A stretch of DNA of 64,000 nucleotides from Syngnathus acus. Taxonomy: Eukaryota > Chordata > Actinopteri > Syngnathiformes > Syngnathidae. The stretch spans positions 8,805,000 to 8,868,999 of the forward strand of contig NC_051098.1 in NCBI RefSeq assembly GCF_901709675.1, read 5' to 3'. Each line of letters starts with the position of its first letter. Positions within the stretch are counted from its first letter, which is position 1. The position numbers were made by a program, and so were the translations under genes. Below the pieces are notes generated by a model. It was not told where the DNA came from. It searched no databases and worked only from the letters and a program-made list of their open reading frames with translations. Below, in pieces: positions 42,600 through 53,735 of this stretch.

Positions 42600-44800
42600 C
42601 CTGAGTTGTCACATAAAGATGGAAGCGAAATTGTAATTTATACGGCATGAAAGTAGCATTCTGCCCATGGTGACACGTTTGAGCAAGTTCAAGATAATTG
42701 CAACACTGTGTGAAAGGGTGATACACAGAGGTGACTGTTAAATTATTCCACGCAGACGTGACAGAAGACATGCTCGTACAGAGGCTGACAAAAATGATAA
42801 CAGTAGATACCATGTACATCCATACATAAGTGCAAAGCTAAAAACATCAGCACATAATGTGTACAGCATTTTAAATACAAAATGATGATGAAAAATCATA
42901 TTGGTACTTTAACCATAGGGTCAATGGAGTACTTGTACATCTGGATCTGAAAGGCAAATATAAAAAGCATCTGCATTGACCTGTGATTTCAAATTGCTGC
43001 ATTGGGTGTCAAGAGGCAAAATAAGAAATGCTGTGGTTCTAAACCCCTCCTTCACCTTTAATACTAGTTCAATCTTGTCAGACTGATTTGAAGAACTACT
43101 TGTGTTGACACAATGCATAAAGCTCAGTACAGCCTCTCCTACAAATGATAATAAACGCACCCTTGGAATATAGAAATATATATATCAAATATATACGTAT
43201 AATAATATAGCACCTCATATCGGTCATCGGTTGACCCTGACCTCTAAATATAAAATATCGGCATCGGTATCGATTTAACAAAAAAAAAAAAAAAAAAAAC
43301 ATCGGTCGACCCCTAATTACAATTATGGTGACAAAAATTAACATGGTTAGTAGTACTATCATGATGTTGAGAAAAGAAATGTATGTTATAAATAACACAG
43401 CAATATAAACATACCCACATACAACATATTTTATTTAACACAATGACAACATAGTCAACTAAAACACAATTCTCGTGTTAACTGTGTCAATATCTCTGCT
43501 CCTCAAGCCTGAACCATGTGACCAAAGACACACATAAACAGCTGTTGACAACCTTATCTCACTGGAGCTGGTTAACTTGAGTTACAAAACAAGGCCACTT
43601 ATCTACAGGGGCCCCACCTAGTTACTTTAGACTCACGCCAGACAAACATTTTCAACAGATAGCAAGATTGCAAACCACACCTTTGTTGTAATTTTAAACA
43701 GGACCTTTTAGGTGGCCAAAATAGTTGCAATGGTAAAATGAAGCTTCATAATGCTTCATGAACCAGTTGGGGTTTTTTCCCTCTAGATGGCACTATTGGT
43801 TTAAAAGTGGTTCAGAAATGTCAAGTGTTCAACAAAAAGTTCATATTTACATACCAATAAAAGCATTAATTTCAACACGATTGGCCATGAGAAGTTTGCT
43901 TAATGTTACATCGTTAATAATCTGGACACACGTCAAGTTTCCCAGGTGGCCAAATCCGTCTTTCACCCTGACTAATGCTTGTTAACATATCCAGCGAGGC
44001 AGCCTTTCTACTCCTGACCTGCTTCAGTATCAGTGACGCAAATAGGAAGGTATCACATATGGCAGGTTCCATCAGCTGCTGCTGCTCCAATGACTGCTAC
44101 TTGGCATGTTGGGGAGATCATTAAACCAAAACCTATTCACACATTTCAAACAGTAAGACAACAAGCTGAAGAAATATTACACAAACAATGCAAACAGTGC
44201 CACACACCTGAACTACTATGTGATGCATCACAAGAGTTGCAACATATTGTCTGAGCTGTATTGGTTTCAAATGATTTTTTTTAGTTTTCTGGGCTGGCTA
44301 CATCATAATAGAGCTATTAGCATAAAAATGAGAGTGCACTATTAAAACAAGTGAGTAGGATGCAGCGCAATTCTCCTCCAAAAAATTCTGGACTACATCT
44401 GTCGGAGTAAGATTGTTTTGTGGGCTTGTTCTGGTGTAGCAACGATGAAGTGAACAAACGATCATCAATTTGTCGGACTGTTATTACGTTGATATACTTT
44501 CTTTTATAGCGTTCTCTGACAACCTTAATTAAAACCAGGGGATAATAAATAAAAGCTAACAGCCCATTTAGCTGTTGTAACATGAAGCTGAGTACCTCCC
44601 ATCTGTGTTCAACCATGCGTGCTTTGTGATGGGCTAACGCCTGCCAACTTTGCGCCAAGCTTGCACAATGCCTACTTATTCATTGCGTAGCAAAGACAGA
44701 CACAGCATCAAAGCGGAGCCATGGACGTATGTGTCATGTAGTACGTACTGATTTGGCAGCAAAATAAGAATAATATTTTAGAGAGGCAATGCGGCCTATT
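42600..44800. other. Upstream intron region of cab39, no coding exon seen
   Basis: The sequence is AT-rich with no supportable exon. It contains a remnant of an element with catcggtcgacccctaatt and tatcggtcatcggttgaccctgacc words around a poly-A run (43225-43318), a common teleost repeat end. Confidence 0.5.
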
Positions 44801-45540
44801 ATGCTTCAATCACAGCTCACCAAACCGCTGTGTGTGCGTTGTCGCGTGGTTGTCAGCGCTGTGACAGGCCTCCAGCTTCCAAACCATTTCAGGTGCTTTT
44901 ACTCCTTGGAAGTGTGTGAGAGCACTGGCTGTCAAAATATGTAGTATGATCGTCGAAGGGTCAACAATATAACGGTGGTGAGCTAGCTTAGCATGGCCAG
45001 GCCTGGCAAAGGCTCCGCGCGACAGCTTGCACAATCAAGCAAGCCTATGACACCAACAACATGTTACAAGATGTGCTAAACTCCTGACGTCATCAAGACA
45101 AATGTCAGTAATTGTCAAATGTTTTAAATGAGATACCTTTTAGAGCTTCGGATGTTAAGTTATGTAGTCGCACAATATAATCTTGACAAATTGGAAAGAC
45201 TAGAAAATGCAGCAGATTACCTCGTGAACGGCGTTTTCACTCGTTCCCCCCAATTCGTCACGTCGGTAAAAGGCAACGCAGGCCCTCCACGGAACAAAAA
45301 GTGCTTTGTTTTCCTGCGTCGTCGTGCCCCCTTGTTTGTAGTGTAGATAGATAGTTGTGAATGTGTAGCCACAGTTTCCCAGTTCCCCCTGCTGACTGTG
45401 TCCGGCTGGTAACATTGGCAGAAGCGCCACTGTCACCGTCACGTGTCTCGCGCGCCCCCCTCTGGTCGTCTGAGGCGGTGCAGTCATTGCGGATGAACGT
45501 CCGCTAGGGGTCGCGCTGAACCCTTCATCAAGTCGATTGT
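44800..45540 (-). promoter_or_regulatory. cab39: Probable cab39 promoter and untranslated first exon(s)
   Basis: Two minus-strand donor-like sites precede CpG-richer sequence: cgaaccg-type exon end then gtgagc at about 44821, and ctcacgag then gtaatc at 45221. The CpG content at 45220-45540 (gcgcgcccccc, ccgtcacgtg, ggtcgcgctg) exceeds the surroundings. This is where a non-coding first exon is expected, but the transcript start is inferred. Confidence 0.35.
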
Positions 45541-46542
45541 GAACCGCACTGTGGAGCTCCTAATTTCGTTCAGTCATACTCAATCATAGCGAACATTTCA
45601 GGCAAGGTGCATCAAGTAAGACTTACACATGATGATTTTTTAAATAACAATTATACTTAGAAAGTGAGGTGAGCCAAGATATCGGTAAACAGATATTTTC
45701 AGACATTTTCATTTCATTTTAGTTTGAGTTATTTTGTTAGTTTTTGTTAGCTATAATAACTTTGATTTCCTGGTTCATATTCTACGTCTTTTTTTTTTCT
45801 TGTTTGTCTTATATGGCCATAAACTCTCAATGAATTTTGGTAAATACTCAGTTTATCATTTAAAAAATTTCTAAACTCAAACATAGAGTAGTGTAATACA
45901 GCCTAGAAGTAGAGTTGACCCTGGACTGAGAACCAGCTCACCAGATCACCAGGCCGCATCCAGATAAACATCTATCCACCATGCATTCTTGTTTAATTTA
46001 AAGTTTTCTTTAGTGCATGTAATTGACTGAAATTGATGGATGGATGTTTTTTTTAGACACAAATTTATCGATAGATTTATTGAGTTATTGATTATTAATG
46101 AATGGTTACTTATAACCATTAATTGATAGTTAAATAGTATATATAAATAATGTTAATAATTTGTGTTTGCACCTCAAGTGTCACTTCAAGATGAAGCTGA
46201 CTGCTAGCACTGGTCACCTTGCCAGAGGTTCCTCCTCTTCTCCAGCCTCACCGTCCAGCCTCTCTGGGGGTCATTACTCTCTTCATGCTGATTAGGTTTG
46301 CATGAATACAAGCCTTTGTTCATCCTCTGTTCCCACGACCCAGCATTCGCCTGGCAGTCGCGTGGCTTCAGTGCACGAGCCCCCGCTTCAACGCTCCGTC
46401 CAAAGATAGGTTGGGCATGTGGTCAATCTGACATCTGCTCAGCAAAACGTCTAAAAGCAGATGCTCGACACTCGCCAGTACAAAGTGTGGTCAGTCAGCC
46501 GGTCCCTCGTTCAGCAAATTGCACACTGCAGGTATTTTAAGT

Positions 46543-46804
46543 CCGTATCTCACTGAGCAGCAAAGGTTTTGCGTATGCTGTTTTTTTTTTTTCGTCAGGG
46601 TTTATTGTTGAATGTTGCAATCAGTTGCAAAAACATTAGCCAGACATTCCTAAACAATTTTAATGTTTGCAAACAGTTTCTCTTGTCACCATCAAATTTT
46701 GAAACACTGTTGGCAACTGTTTGCAATTGTTTGCAACCTTTTAGGAACCCTAACCAAATACCAACATCCGTACGCTTGCAAACACGCGGCTCAGTGAGAT
46801 ACGG
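46543..46804. mobile_element. MITE with 16-bp terminal inverted repeats
   Basis: ccgtatctcactgagc at 46543-46558 is the exact reverse complement of gctcagtgagatacgg at 46789-46804. The 262-bp interior has no reading frame and is rich in gtttgcaa and ttgcaa words. It is a non-autonomous DNA transposon about 650 bp upstream of her8. Confidence 0.8.
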
Positions 46805-47321
46805 GATTTGGGGAAGGTGCTTTATCCCCATGTCAGTTGAACCGGAAAGTGCAGAAATAACTTATTTAAGAAGAATACTTTAAATAATCTCACCAGAGAA
46901 AATTACATTTCACAATTCAAGGATATTTCACTTCATGACTGGACAATATATGCACTGTGTCACACCCAATGTGTATGCACGTGTGCTGCCCTATTCCCTG
47001 GTGATTTGTCAACATTTAGTTTCCGTCTGTCTATGGCCTTTGGGAGCGGAGCTCTGGCCTCTTTGCAGGTGTAATATAACGTTGCTGTCGCGAAGAATGG
47101 CTGAGGGGCTCCCCGGGGCAAATACATGGTAACTGCACACCCTTGTTCATCTCTGGGAGAGCAGGAAACTTGCAACTTTCCATGGGTGGAGGCCTGCAAA
47201 AGAGTGCATGGTTTCAGGGTGGACATCTGTTGCTCGTGCTTTTCCCCCGCCTCCTCCAGGCCGGTTGGTTCTCTGGGTAAATCTTTTGAATGGAGGCAGT
47301 GACCTGGCAGTCTTGAGTGTG

Positions 47322-47338
47322 TGTGGGAAAATCCCACA
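47322..47338. promoter_or_regulatory. CSL/RBPJ-like palindrome in her8 promoter
   Basis: tgtgggaaaatcccaca is two inverted TGTGGGA half-sites about the central AAA. TGTGGGAA matches the Notch-effector RBPJ consensus YGTGRGAA. It lies about 40 bp upstream of the TATA box. Confidence 0.55.
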
Positions 47339-47376
47339 GCCAAAGAATTGCTGTATTCACATGCTAATCGTGTTTG

Positions 47377-47384
47377 TATAAATA
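47377..47384 (+). promoter_or_regulatory. her8: her8 TATA box
   Basis: TATAAATA lies 67 bases before the ATG at 47451, which puts transcription start near 47405-47410. Confidence 0.75.
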
Positions 47385-47450
47385 GGAGGGACGTAGCGCG
47401 CCGAGGGCCCTAGAGACACACTGAGATTCAGAGAGGAGACTTCCAGCATC

Positions 47451-48474
47451 ATGACTGCTTCATCGATGGCCCACGCTGGAGGAAAACACGCCAGTGCAAA
47501 AGAGGAGCGGAAGGTGTGCCTTCATTTTATACTATTAACCATTCTCTGGTTTGAGACAAACGTACAACTTGTTGCTTAGCTGTGACACATCTTAACTGAG
47601 GTTTATTTCCCCCTCTGCTCTTTACAGATGCGGAAGCCTCTGATCGAGAGGAAACGGCGCGAGAGGATAAATAACTGTTTGGATCAATTAAAAGAGACCG
47701 TGATCAGCGCCTTCAGACTCGATGTGAGTACTTCACGTGCTCTTGATCAGAAAGGCTGAAGAGAAAGGAACTTTATGAAAACTGTCTTTTTGTCTCTCAA
47801 CAGCAATCCAAACTCGAAAAAGCGGACATACTCGAGATGACAGTGAAACATCTGCAAAATATCCAGATAAATAAACTTAATGGTGAGAATCTTTGCCTGA
47901 TTTGTGTGATGCAACTTGTTCTATTTAAATAGTGCCTTTGGAGTAATGTTGTAATGTAATTTAAATTTTTTAGTATATATATGATCATTTTTGGAAATAA
48001 AAGCCTGTAGAATATCCAACAAATTGCTCATGACATTGTACATGTTTCAATGAGAACATTCTGGGAGGGAACGCCTGATGCAGGTTATGTCTTCACCACT
48101 AGGGGCGCTATGTTAACCAGCCATCCTCCCTTGCAGACCCTTTGGAGGCCCAGCAGAAATACAGCACAGGTTACATCCAGTGCATGCATGAAGTACACAA
48201 CATGCTCCTCACTTGTGACTGGATGGATAAGACGCTCGGCTCCCGCCTGCTCAACCACCTGCTCAAGTCCTTACCGAGGTCCACTGAAGAGCTACAGCCC
48301 ACAGCCAGAAATTATGTCCATGGAACTCCGGTCACTCAAGGTGCTCGACCTCAGCGCGATTCAATCAGGAGGGAGCGGCCCGGCTGCCATGTGTCTGCTG
48401 TCTCTGGGCGCCAGGATAGAGCTGTGCTCCACGGTTCCCACTTGGGGATGCTGGAGATGTGGCGGCCCTGGTGA
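47451..48474 (+). CDS. her8: Hairy/E(spl)-related bHLH-Orange repressor, her8 type
   Basis: Four exons: 47451-47513 (ATG, MTASSMAHAGGKH), 47628-47723, 47804-47882, 48137-48474 (TGA), 191 aa, all in phase. A basic region with the HES-type proline (RKPLIERKRRERIN) leads a helix-loop-helix (LKETVISAFRLDQSKLEKAD and ILEMTVKHLQNIQ). An Orange domain follows (YSTGYIQCMHEVHNMLLTC, LLNHLLKSLPR) and the protein ends in WRPW, the Groucho/TLE-recruiting motif. The sequence fits the fish her8a/her8.2 group, related to hes6; the exact paralogue suffix is uncertain. Family role: transcriptional repressor in neural progenitors and the paraxial mesoderm. It is in tandem with hes6 2.8 kb downstream. A TATA box and an RBPJ-like palindrome lie upstream. 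Confidence 0.93.
48096..48109 (+). promoter_or_regulatory. CTCF-like motif in her8 intron 3
   Basis: ccactaggggcgct fits the CTCF core CCASYAGRKGGCRS at every position. The same kind of word also occurs in fish repeats, so occupancy is unproven. Confidence 0.35.
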
Positions 48475-48814
48475 AGCTCCCAATTCAATTCCATCAGCAT
48501 GTTGTTAGGCCAACCTCTGTTATGTATCTTATAGATATGCTGCTCAGAAGACAAACGTGGGGCAGTTTTGTTCCAGTCGTTATCGTTTTAGGTGTGCTAT
48601 AATGTTTCTATAAAGACCTTTGCGCAGTACTTCCCGTCCGAAGTTGACTTCTCGTAGCCTGCATTGTAGAAGGCCCTTATTAATCTTTCATGTATTTATT
48701 GTGTTAACACGCTATTTATTTGCCATTATAATGTATTTCTTTCCTTCATTCTTTCACTTTCTTGCCATTGCATAGATCTTTGTCTGATCCTTGTGCTGAA
48801 TTAATATCAATGAC

Positions 48815-48820
48815 AATAAA
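48815..48820 (+). terminator. her8: her8 poly(A) signal
   Basis: AATAAA (gacaataaaatat) is 341 bases after the stop codon and followed by a T/G-rich stretch (gaggttgtcctg), as expected of a cleavage site near 48838. Confidence 0.7.
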
Positions 48821-49439
48821 ATATATTATTTACTGAGGTTGTCCTGACTGCAATTTGGTCAACTGTATAAATGGATGTGTTTGCTTTGACTTTTTTGCAA
48901 AGACCTCACTCAGACTACAAGAAATGTCCCCATTTGCAATGACTCTTTTGTAAAATACCATTGTTGACATTTTTAATATTTTCTATTGCACTGACTTGCT
49001 GTTTTGACATGTCAGTCCATGGCTTTTGTTGCACAGTCAGTACAGTATCCATCCACCCATTCATCCAACCAACCATCCATTCATCCATCATCCATCCGTC
49101 TGTCCATCTATATTCTATGCTAATTAGCTGAAATAGCACCAGTCATACAACAGGTACTGAGCAGGTACTGAAATGAAAAGGAATCCCAACTCCACTCAAA
49201 TAATGCAGAGTCACACAATTACACAAAGAACATACAACATGCTGAGCTGCTACGTACATTGCAATAACTTTCATTTCCACTTCTATGGCTATCATCACAC
49301 TTCTGTGACTGACATCACTTTGTGTGGTGGTTTTCTGATTGTTTTGAAGTGACACTGTAAGCATTATTTGGGACGTTTTGGTTTTTACGCCTGACAAAAG
49401 TCTAATCTGTATTAAATATAAATACATTAGGAAAAACAA

Positions 49440-49760
49440 TATCACTCCCATAATGCAGTGCTGAGACCGACCGCGGGTGTATTCTGGGCAATGATGTTGT
49501 AACTCATGAATGGGATTTCAAAGCTGTACATATGGCCCATTCTCCTTCATTATGGTCGTTATGAGTGGCCCCCTTCATGGAGAGGGGGATGCCTGGTCCC
49601 TCATCGAGCCCTCCAACAAAGGCTGGTCGGGACAGCTGCTCCCAGTCCGCACCATTAAAGATATGGCGCGGGGTTCTGGGGGTGGCGAGGTGCCAAAACC
49701 ATTCCACTTCAAAGGTCTGAGACGCTTCCTTCATTTGGGGCAGTAGAGTTTTACTGACGC
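49440..49760. other. Complex block between her8 and hes6
   Basis: Repeat-free, GC-balanced sequence has a 78-codon open frame (49510-49746) of no recognisable family. Composition resembles a conserved non-coding element; a second such block lies at 50130-50330 (aagggcccttaattcccccggctgatt). Either may regulate the two flanking her/hes genes; this is inference. Confidence 0.3.
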
Positions 49761-51224
49761 TTCTTGCAGAATGACGCGCAACAGTGGCATTTCCGTGCGT
49801 AAACGTGCTCGGTATTTGTTTATCCAGAGACACTGTGCGCATCTCTCATCAAAGCCGCTCCATTGTAGTGCTCGTTTGCATAATAATAGACTGCACAGAA
49901 CCTTCACAACAGGGCAGAGATTCTATTCTGCAAAAAGAAAGATATTCCACTCGAGTGGGAGAAATAAAAAATGTATGATTTCGTAATATATTTATTTTAA
50001 GTGCGGTCTTAGTAAGTAGAAGCACAATCTTAATGTTAGGAGGTTGATAACGTGGGAATACAGTAGAGTTGCACACAAATCAGAAGTCAACAAACAGGGA
50101 GAACAAACGCATATGCAGCAGACACGGGCCATGCAACACCTGTCGCTTTCTTTGGATAAGGGCCCTTAATTCCCCCGGCTGATTCTGTTTGGGCCGAGGG
50201 GCCGCCAGCAGCAGCAGCAGCTGCCAACTGAAGGCATCGCATTACAACCACCCAACAGGCGAGGCGATCTGCTGAGGCATGGACACAAAAGCGAGCAAGA
50301 AAGGGGAACGGTCGGGCACAAAACTTGCCTAAGGAATCCATCCAGATCCAATACAAGAACATTTCTATTTTTTTATTTTTTATTATGACATCTAGGAATA
50401 TTTAAATTTTATATTTATCATTTTAGATGTAGTTTGCATTGATTTAATTCTAATGTAATTTGAATTATTTAGCTTCAACGTACATCACAGACTATATGTT
50501 GTAATGGATGTCATCTCATTTATCTTTTGCTATGTCATACAGGGCTGCATATTATGACAAAAACAAAAAATACATGGAATTAATTCAATTAATATTAATT
50601 ATATTAACATTGATTTTTACAACCTTAAGTGGCTGTGTCTTTTAAAACTAAATGAATACAAAATAAAAACACAGTGGAAGAAAAAATCAAACATAAATGT
50701 GTTAAATATAGCACAATTGCAACTACTGTTAACACAAATACATATGACAAGGATTAATGGACCTTAACTTCCTTATTCATATGCAAAAATGTATATATGC
50801 ATTATTTATTATTGTGTGCCAAATACACTGGTGGGACAAGAGTACAGTATTAAGTAAATTTTAAATATTAAAGTAAATTAATTACATTTTTTGCACATCA
50901 TATTATAAAATAGGCTTCGCTTGGAAGAAATAGCTAGCCATCTGCCATTTAAGCAATAAATAAAAAAAATAAAAAAATAAATAAATAAATAAATGTGAGC
51001 AGTATCGCACGTTCTGTGGCCTTTACTCTTAAGTTTTGCATACAGATGGGGAAAAATGAAGTAGTCGCTGCCTTGACACAGAAAAACTCTCTCATTAAAG
51101 TCTGTCCAGCTCTTGCGTTGCTGACCAGAGACAAAGAGCTGCTTGCCTATTGGCTGCTGCCGTGTGCGCTCTGTTGTCCCCCAGCAGGAGCAGCTCGGCC
51201 CCTATTCACATGTAAATAAGCCCC

Positions 51225-51232
51225 TATAAATA
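51225..51232 (+). promoter_or_regulatory. hes6: hes6 TATA box
   Basis: TATAAATA lies 86 bases before the start codon. An inverted CCAAT (cctattggctg, about 51146-51156) lies about 75 bases further upstream, giving a compact core promoter. Confidence 0.75.
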
Positions 51233-51317
51233 CTTACAACAGTCAGCCGGCGACTGCACCACGTCTCACTTGTATTGCACAATAAACACGAGAGGACTGA
51301 AAGCTCGACTACGCAAC

Positions 51318-52488
51318 ATGGCTCCTTCTGCTCGGCACAGCAAGAGCGATATTGACGTGCAAGAGGAGGAGTGCTACTATGGCATCCAGAAGGTGGACAG
51401 GAAGGTAGGCGAGAGGACATAGGAGAATAAGTGGCACTGGGCTGCAAAGCGCAGTGGGAATAATCATGTGGAAATGTGATGTGTTGCAGACAAGGAAGCC
51501 TCTGGTGGAGAAGCAAAGGCGAGCTCGCATCAACGAGAGTCTGCAGGAGCTGAGGACCTTGTTAGCAGATGCAGACGTGAGTACGCACACGCACGCGCGC
51601 TTCATCTTATTCAAATGACATTAACATTCAGAATTTACTGTTAACTTGAATTTCCAATCCCCCTATCAACAGTTGCACTCCAAGATGGAGAACGCGGAGG
51701 TGCTCGAGATGACGGTGAAAAAGGTGGAGGACGTCCTGAAGAGCAGAGCCAAAGGTTTGGACATCTTCCATGTCATTCAAATATAAGAGGAGATAAGCGA
51801 TCATCATTGAAATTGAAAGTCTGGAGGCTGAAATGAAATTCATTGGTGTGGCTCCTTGATATGCAGGCTCTGAAATTAATCAATGTCCGTGATTGCTGCA
51901 TGGGCTGGATGAGTTCAGTGATTCCCAACATCTGAGATTTGAGAGATCTTAAAAATATCCAATGTCATGTAATATTTATATACAAAAAATTATGTCACAT
52001 TTCCATCACAGTGAGTTTTTCCTAATCTGCTTGCGCCAACAGAAGCGGACACGCTGAGCCACGAAGCAAGCGAGCGCTTCGCAGCCGGCTACATCCAGTG
52101 CATGCACGAGGTCCACATGTTCGTGTCCACCTGTCCCGGCATCGACACCACAGTGGCCGCCGAGCTGCTCAACCACCTTCTGGAGTGCATGCCCCTCAAC
52201 GAAGATCACCTCCAGGACGTGCTGATGGATCTAATTGCCGACACATCCGGGAACGCAGACGGCACGTGGCGCGGAGGCGGAGACCCGCTTTGTTCGACGC
52301 TGGCCTCCCCCGGGGGAAGGAGCGTGTCCAGCGGGTCGTCCTCCGGCACGTCCGGCGAGGACTCTTGCTCCGATCTGGACGACACCGACAGCGAGCATAA
52401 CCAGAGCACTGCGGAGGCTTTGGAAAACAGGGAAGCTCTGAGCACGCCCACCGTGACCTACTCCAGGTCCATGTGGAGACCCTGGTAG
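51318..52488 (+). CDS. hes6: Hes family bHLH transcription factor 6
   Basis: Four exons: 51318-51404 (ATG, MAPSARHSKSDIDVQ), 51490-51576, 51673-51754, 52043-52488 (TAG), 233 aa, all in phase. Basic region RKPLVEKQRRARIN, helix-loop-helix with a loop two residues shorter than in the adjacent her8 (LADADLHSKMENAEVLEMTV), the known hallmark of HES6, then an Orange domain (FAAGYIQCMHEVHMFVSTC, AAELLNHLLECMPL), a Ser/Asp-rich stretch (SSGSSSGTSGEDSCSDLDD) and terminal WRPW. Family role: HES6 antagonises HES1, promotes neuronal and muscle differentiation, and in fish partners Her proteins in the segmentation clock (her13.2). The order hes6-per2 is shared with mammals. Confidence 0.96.
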
Positions 52489-52768
52489 GAGCCCGCCAGT
52501 TTCCATGGGCTGCGTGGATCTATGGGCACCCTTGAGGAAAAATTCCACCCCAAAACAAACACTTACTAATTACGAATGAACACACTCTTGTACAGTTGCC
52601 ACGGCCATGGATTTACAAATGCTCTCCACAACTCACCTTCACAATGACTCTGTGGATCCGATGTTTTTTTTTTTTTTTCTGTCTCTTTGCACATGCCAAC
52701 TGAAAGCGTCTGCAACTGTCCATTGGATTTTGTGGCTTGGTTATTTCAGAAGAGTGGCTTTTCCTTTA

Positions 52769-53036
52769 GGCAGCACAATGAAGTAGTGGGTAGCGCATCT
52801 GCTTCCCAATGCTGAGGTTGTGGACCCCAAGCTCAGCTTTGAGTTACCCGTGTGGTGTTTGCATGTTTTTCCTTTTTTTTTAGTCTGACTTACATTCCAA
52901 AAACATGTATGCCATGTTAAATGAAGACTCCATATTGTCCACGGATACAAATTAGAGTGTAAAAGGTTGTCTATTTGCACCCTGCCCACCGGTTCAGATT
53001 GTCCTCACCCATGCTGACCCCAACGAGGAAAATAAT
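52769..53036 (+). mobile_element. Diverged SINE-like repeat in the hes6 3' UTR
   Basis: ggcagcacaatgaagtagtgggtagcgcatctgcttccca is a tRNA-like head. The downstream core gtgtggtgtttgcatgttttt, acattccaaaaacatgt and ccggttcagattgtcctcaccc match the family copy at 63214-63580 with many changes. It lies before the likely hes6 poly(A) signal and would be transcribed within the mRNA. Confidence 0.75.
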
Positions 53037-53729
53037 ATCAATAACACTGGTCAACAGCAAATTTTAATCAGAGATGCCTTTATGTGTCCCTAAACATATT
53101 TTTTACCCTGATTTCAAAACATCTATTTTTTACCCCCTAGCACATCAGGTTTGCATTATTTGTCTTTAAGTTTGACCTATAAAACCTTGTACAATATGGA
53201 TTTTACCATGTGTTGTAATCTATAGCTCTGACGCTTCAGAAAAGAACCTAACCATTAATTCATAAATATTAATAAATATATTACTATAGCACATATTATT
53301 ATTATTGTTTTGTGAAAAGCTTTTGTGCTAGAGAAAAGACAAGGGCAGATTCTGAATCAATGCCAAAAAAAATCTAGAAAAGTTGACATGTCTGATTAAA
53401 AAAAAAATGTAGTCAACCAGTATATTGGGTGGATGGACGTCGTTTCCTCAAAGGCATGTGGCCTAATAATTCCTCACAATATTCACTTATCGTTCTGCCA
53501 CTAAGGACAAATGAGGAATTGAGCCCTTTTTTATGTGAATAACTTTCATGGACTGTAAATAGCATTTGTAAGGAGAGAAGCAAGCTCTTTTAGAAAATGT
53601 AAGTTTGGCAGTGCCTCTGATTAATATAAATATTTCTAATGTATTTCATAAAGATTTGTAGTTTATCTGTCCTGTAAACTCCTTTAGAATTGTTGTCTTG
53701 CTATAAAGTATAGATCTCTGTATTTGCTT

Positions 53730-53735
53730 AATAAA
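53730..53735 (+). terminator. hes6: hes6 poly(A) signal (candidate)
   Basis: AATAAA (gcttaataaaatacttgg) is 1.24 kb after the stop, ending an AT-rich 3' UTR-like stretch with attta words. Confidence 0.55.

Noticed and set aside
48050-48508. 152-codon frame overlapping her8 exon 4
   Set aside because: Alternative frame over a real exon; the Orange domain and WRPW lie in the other frame.
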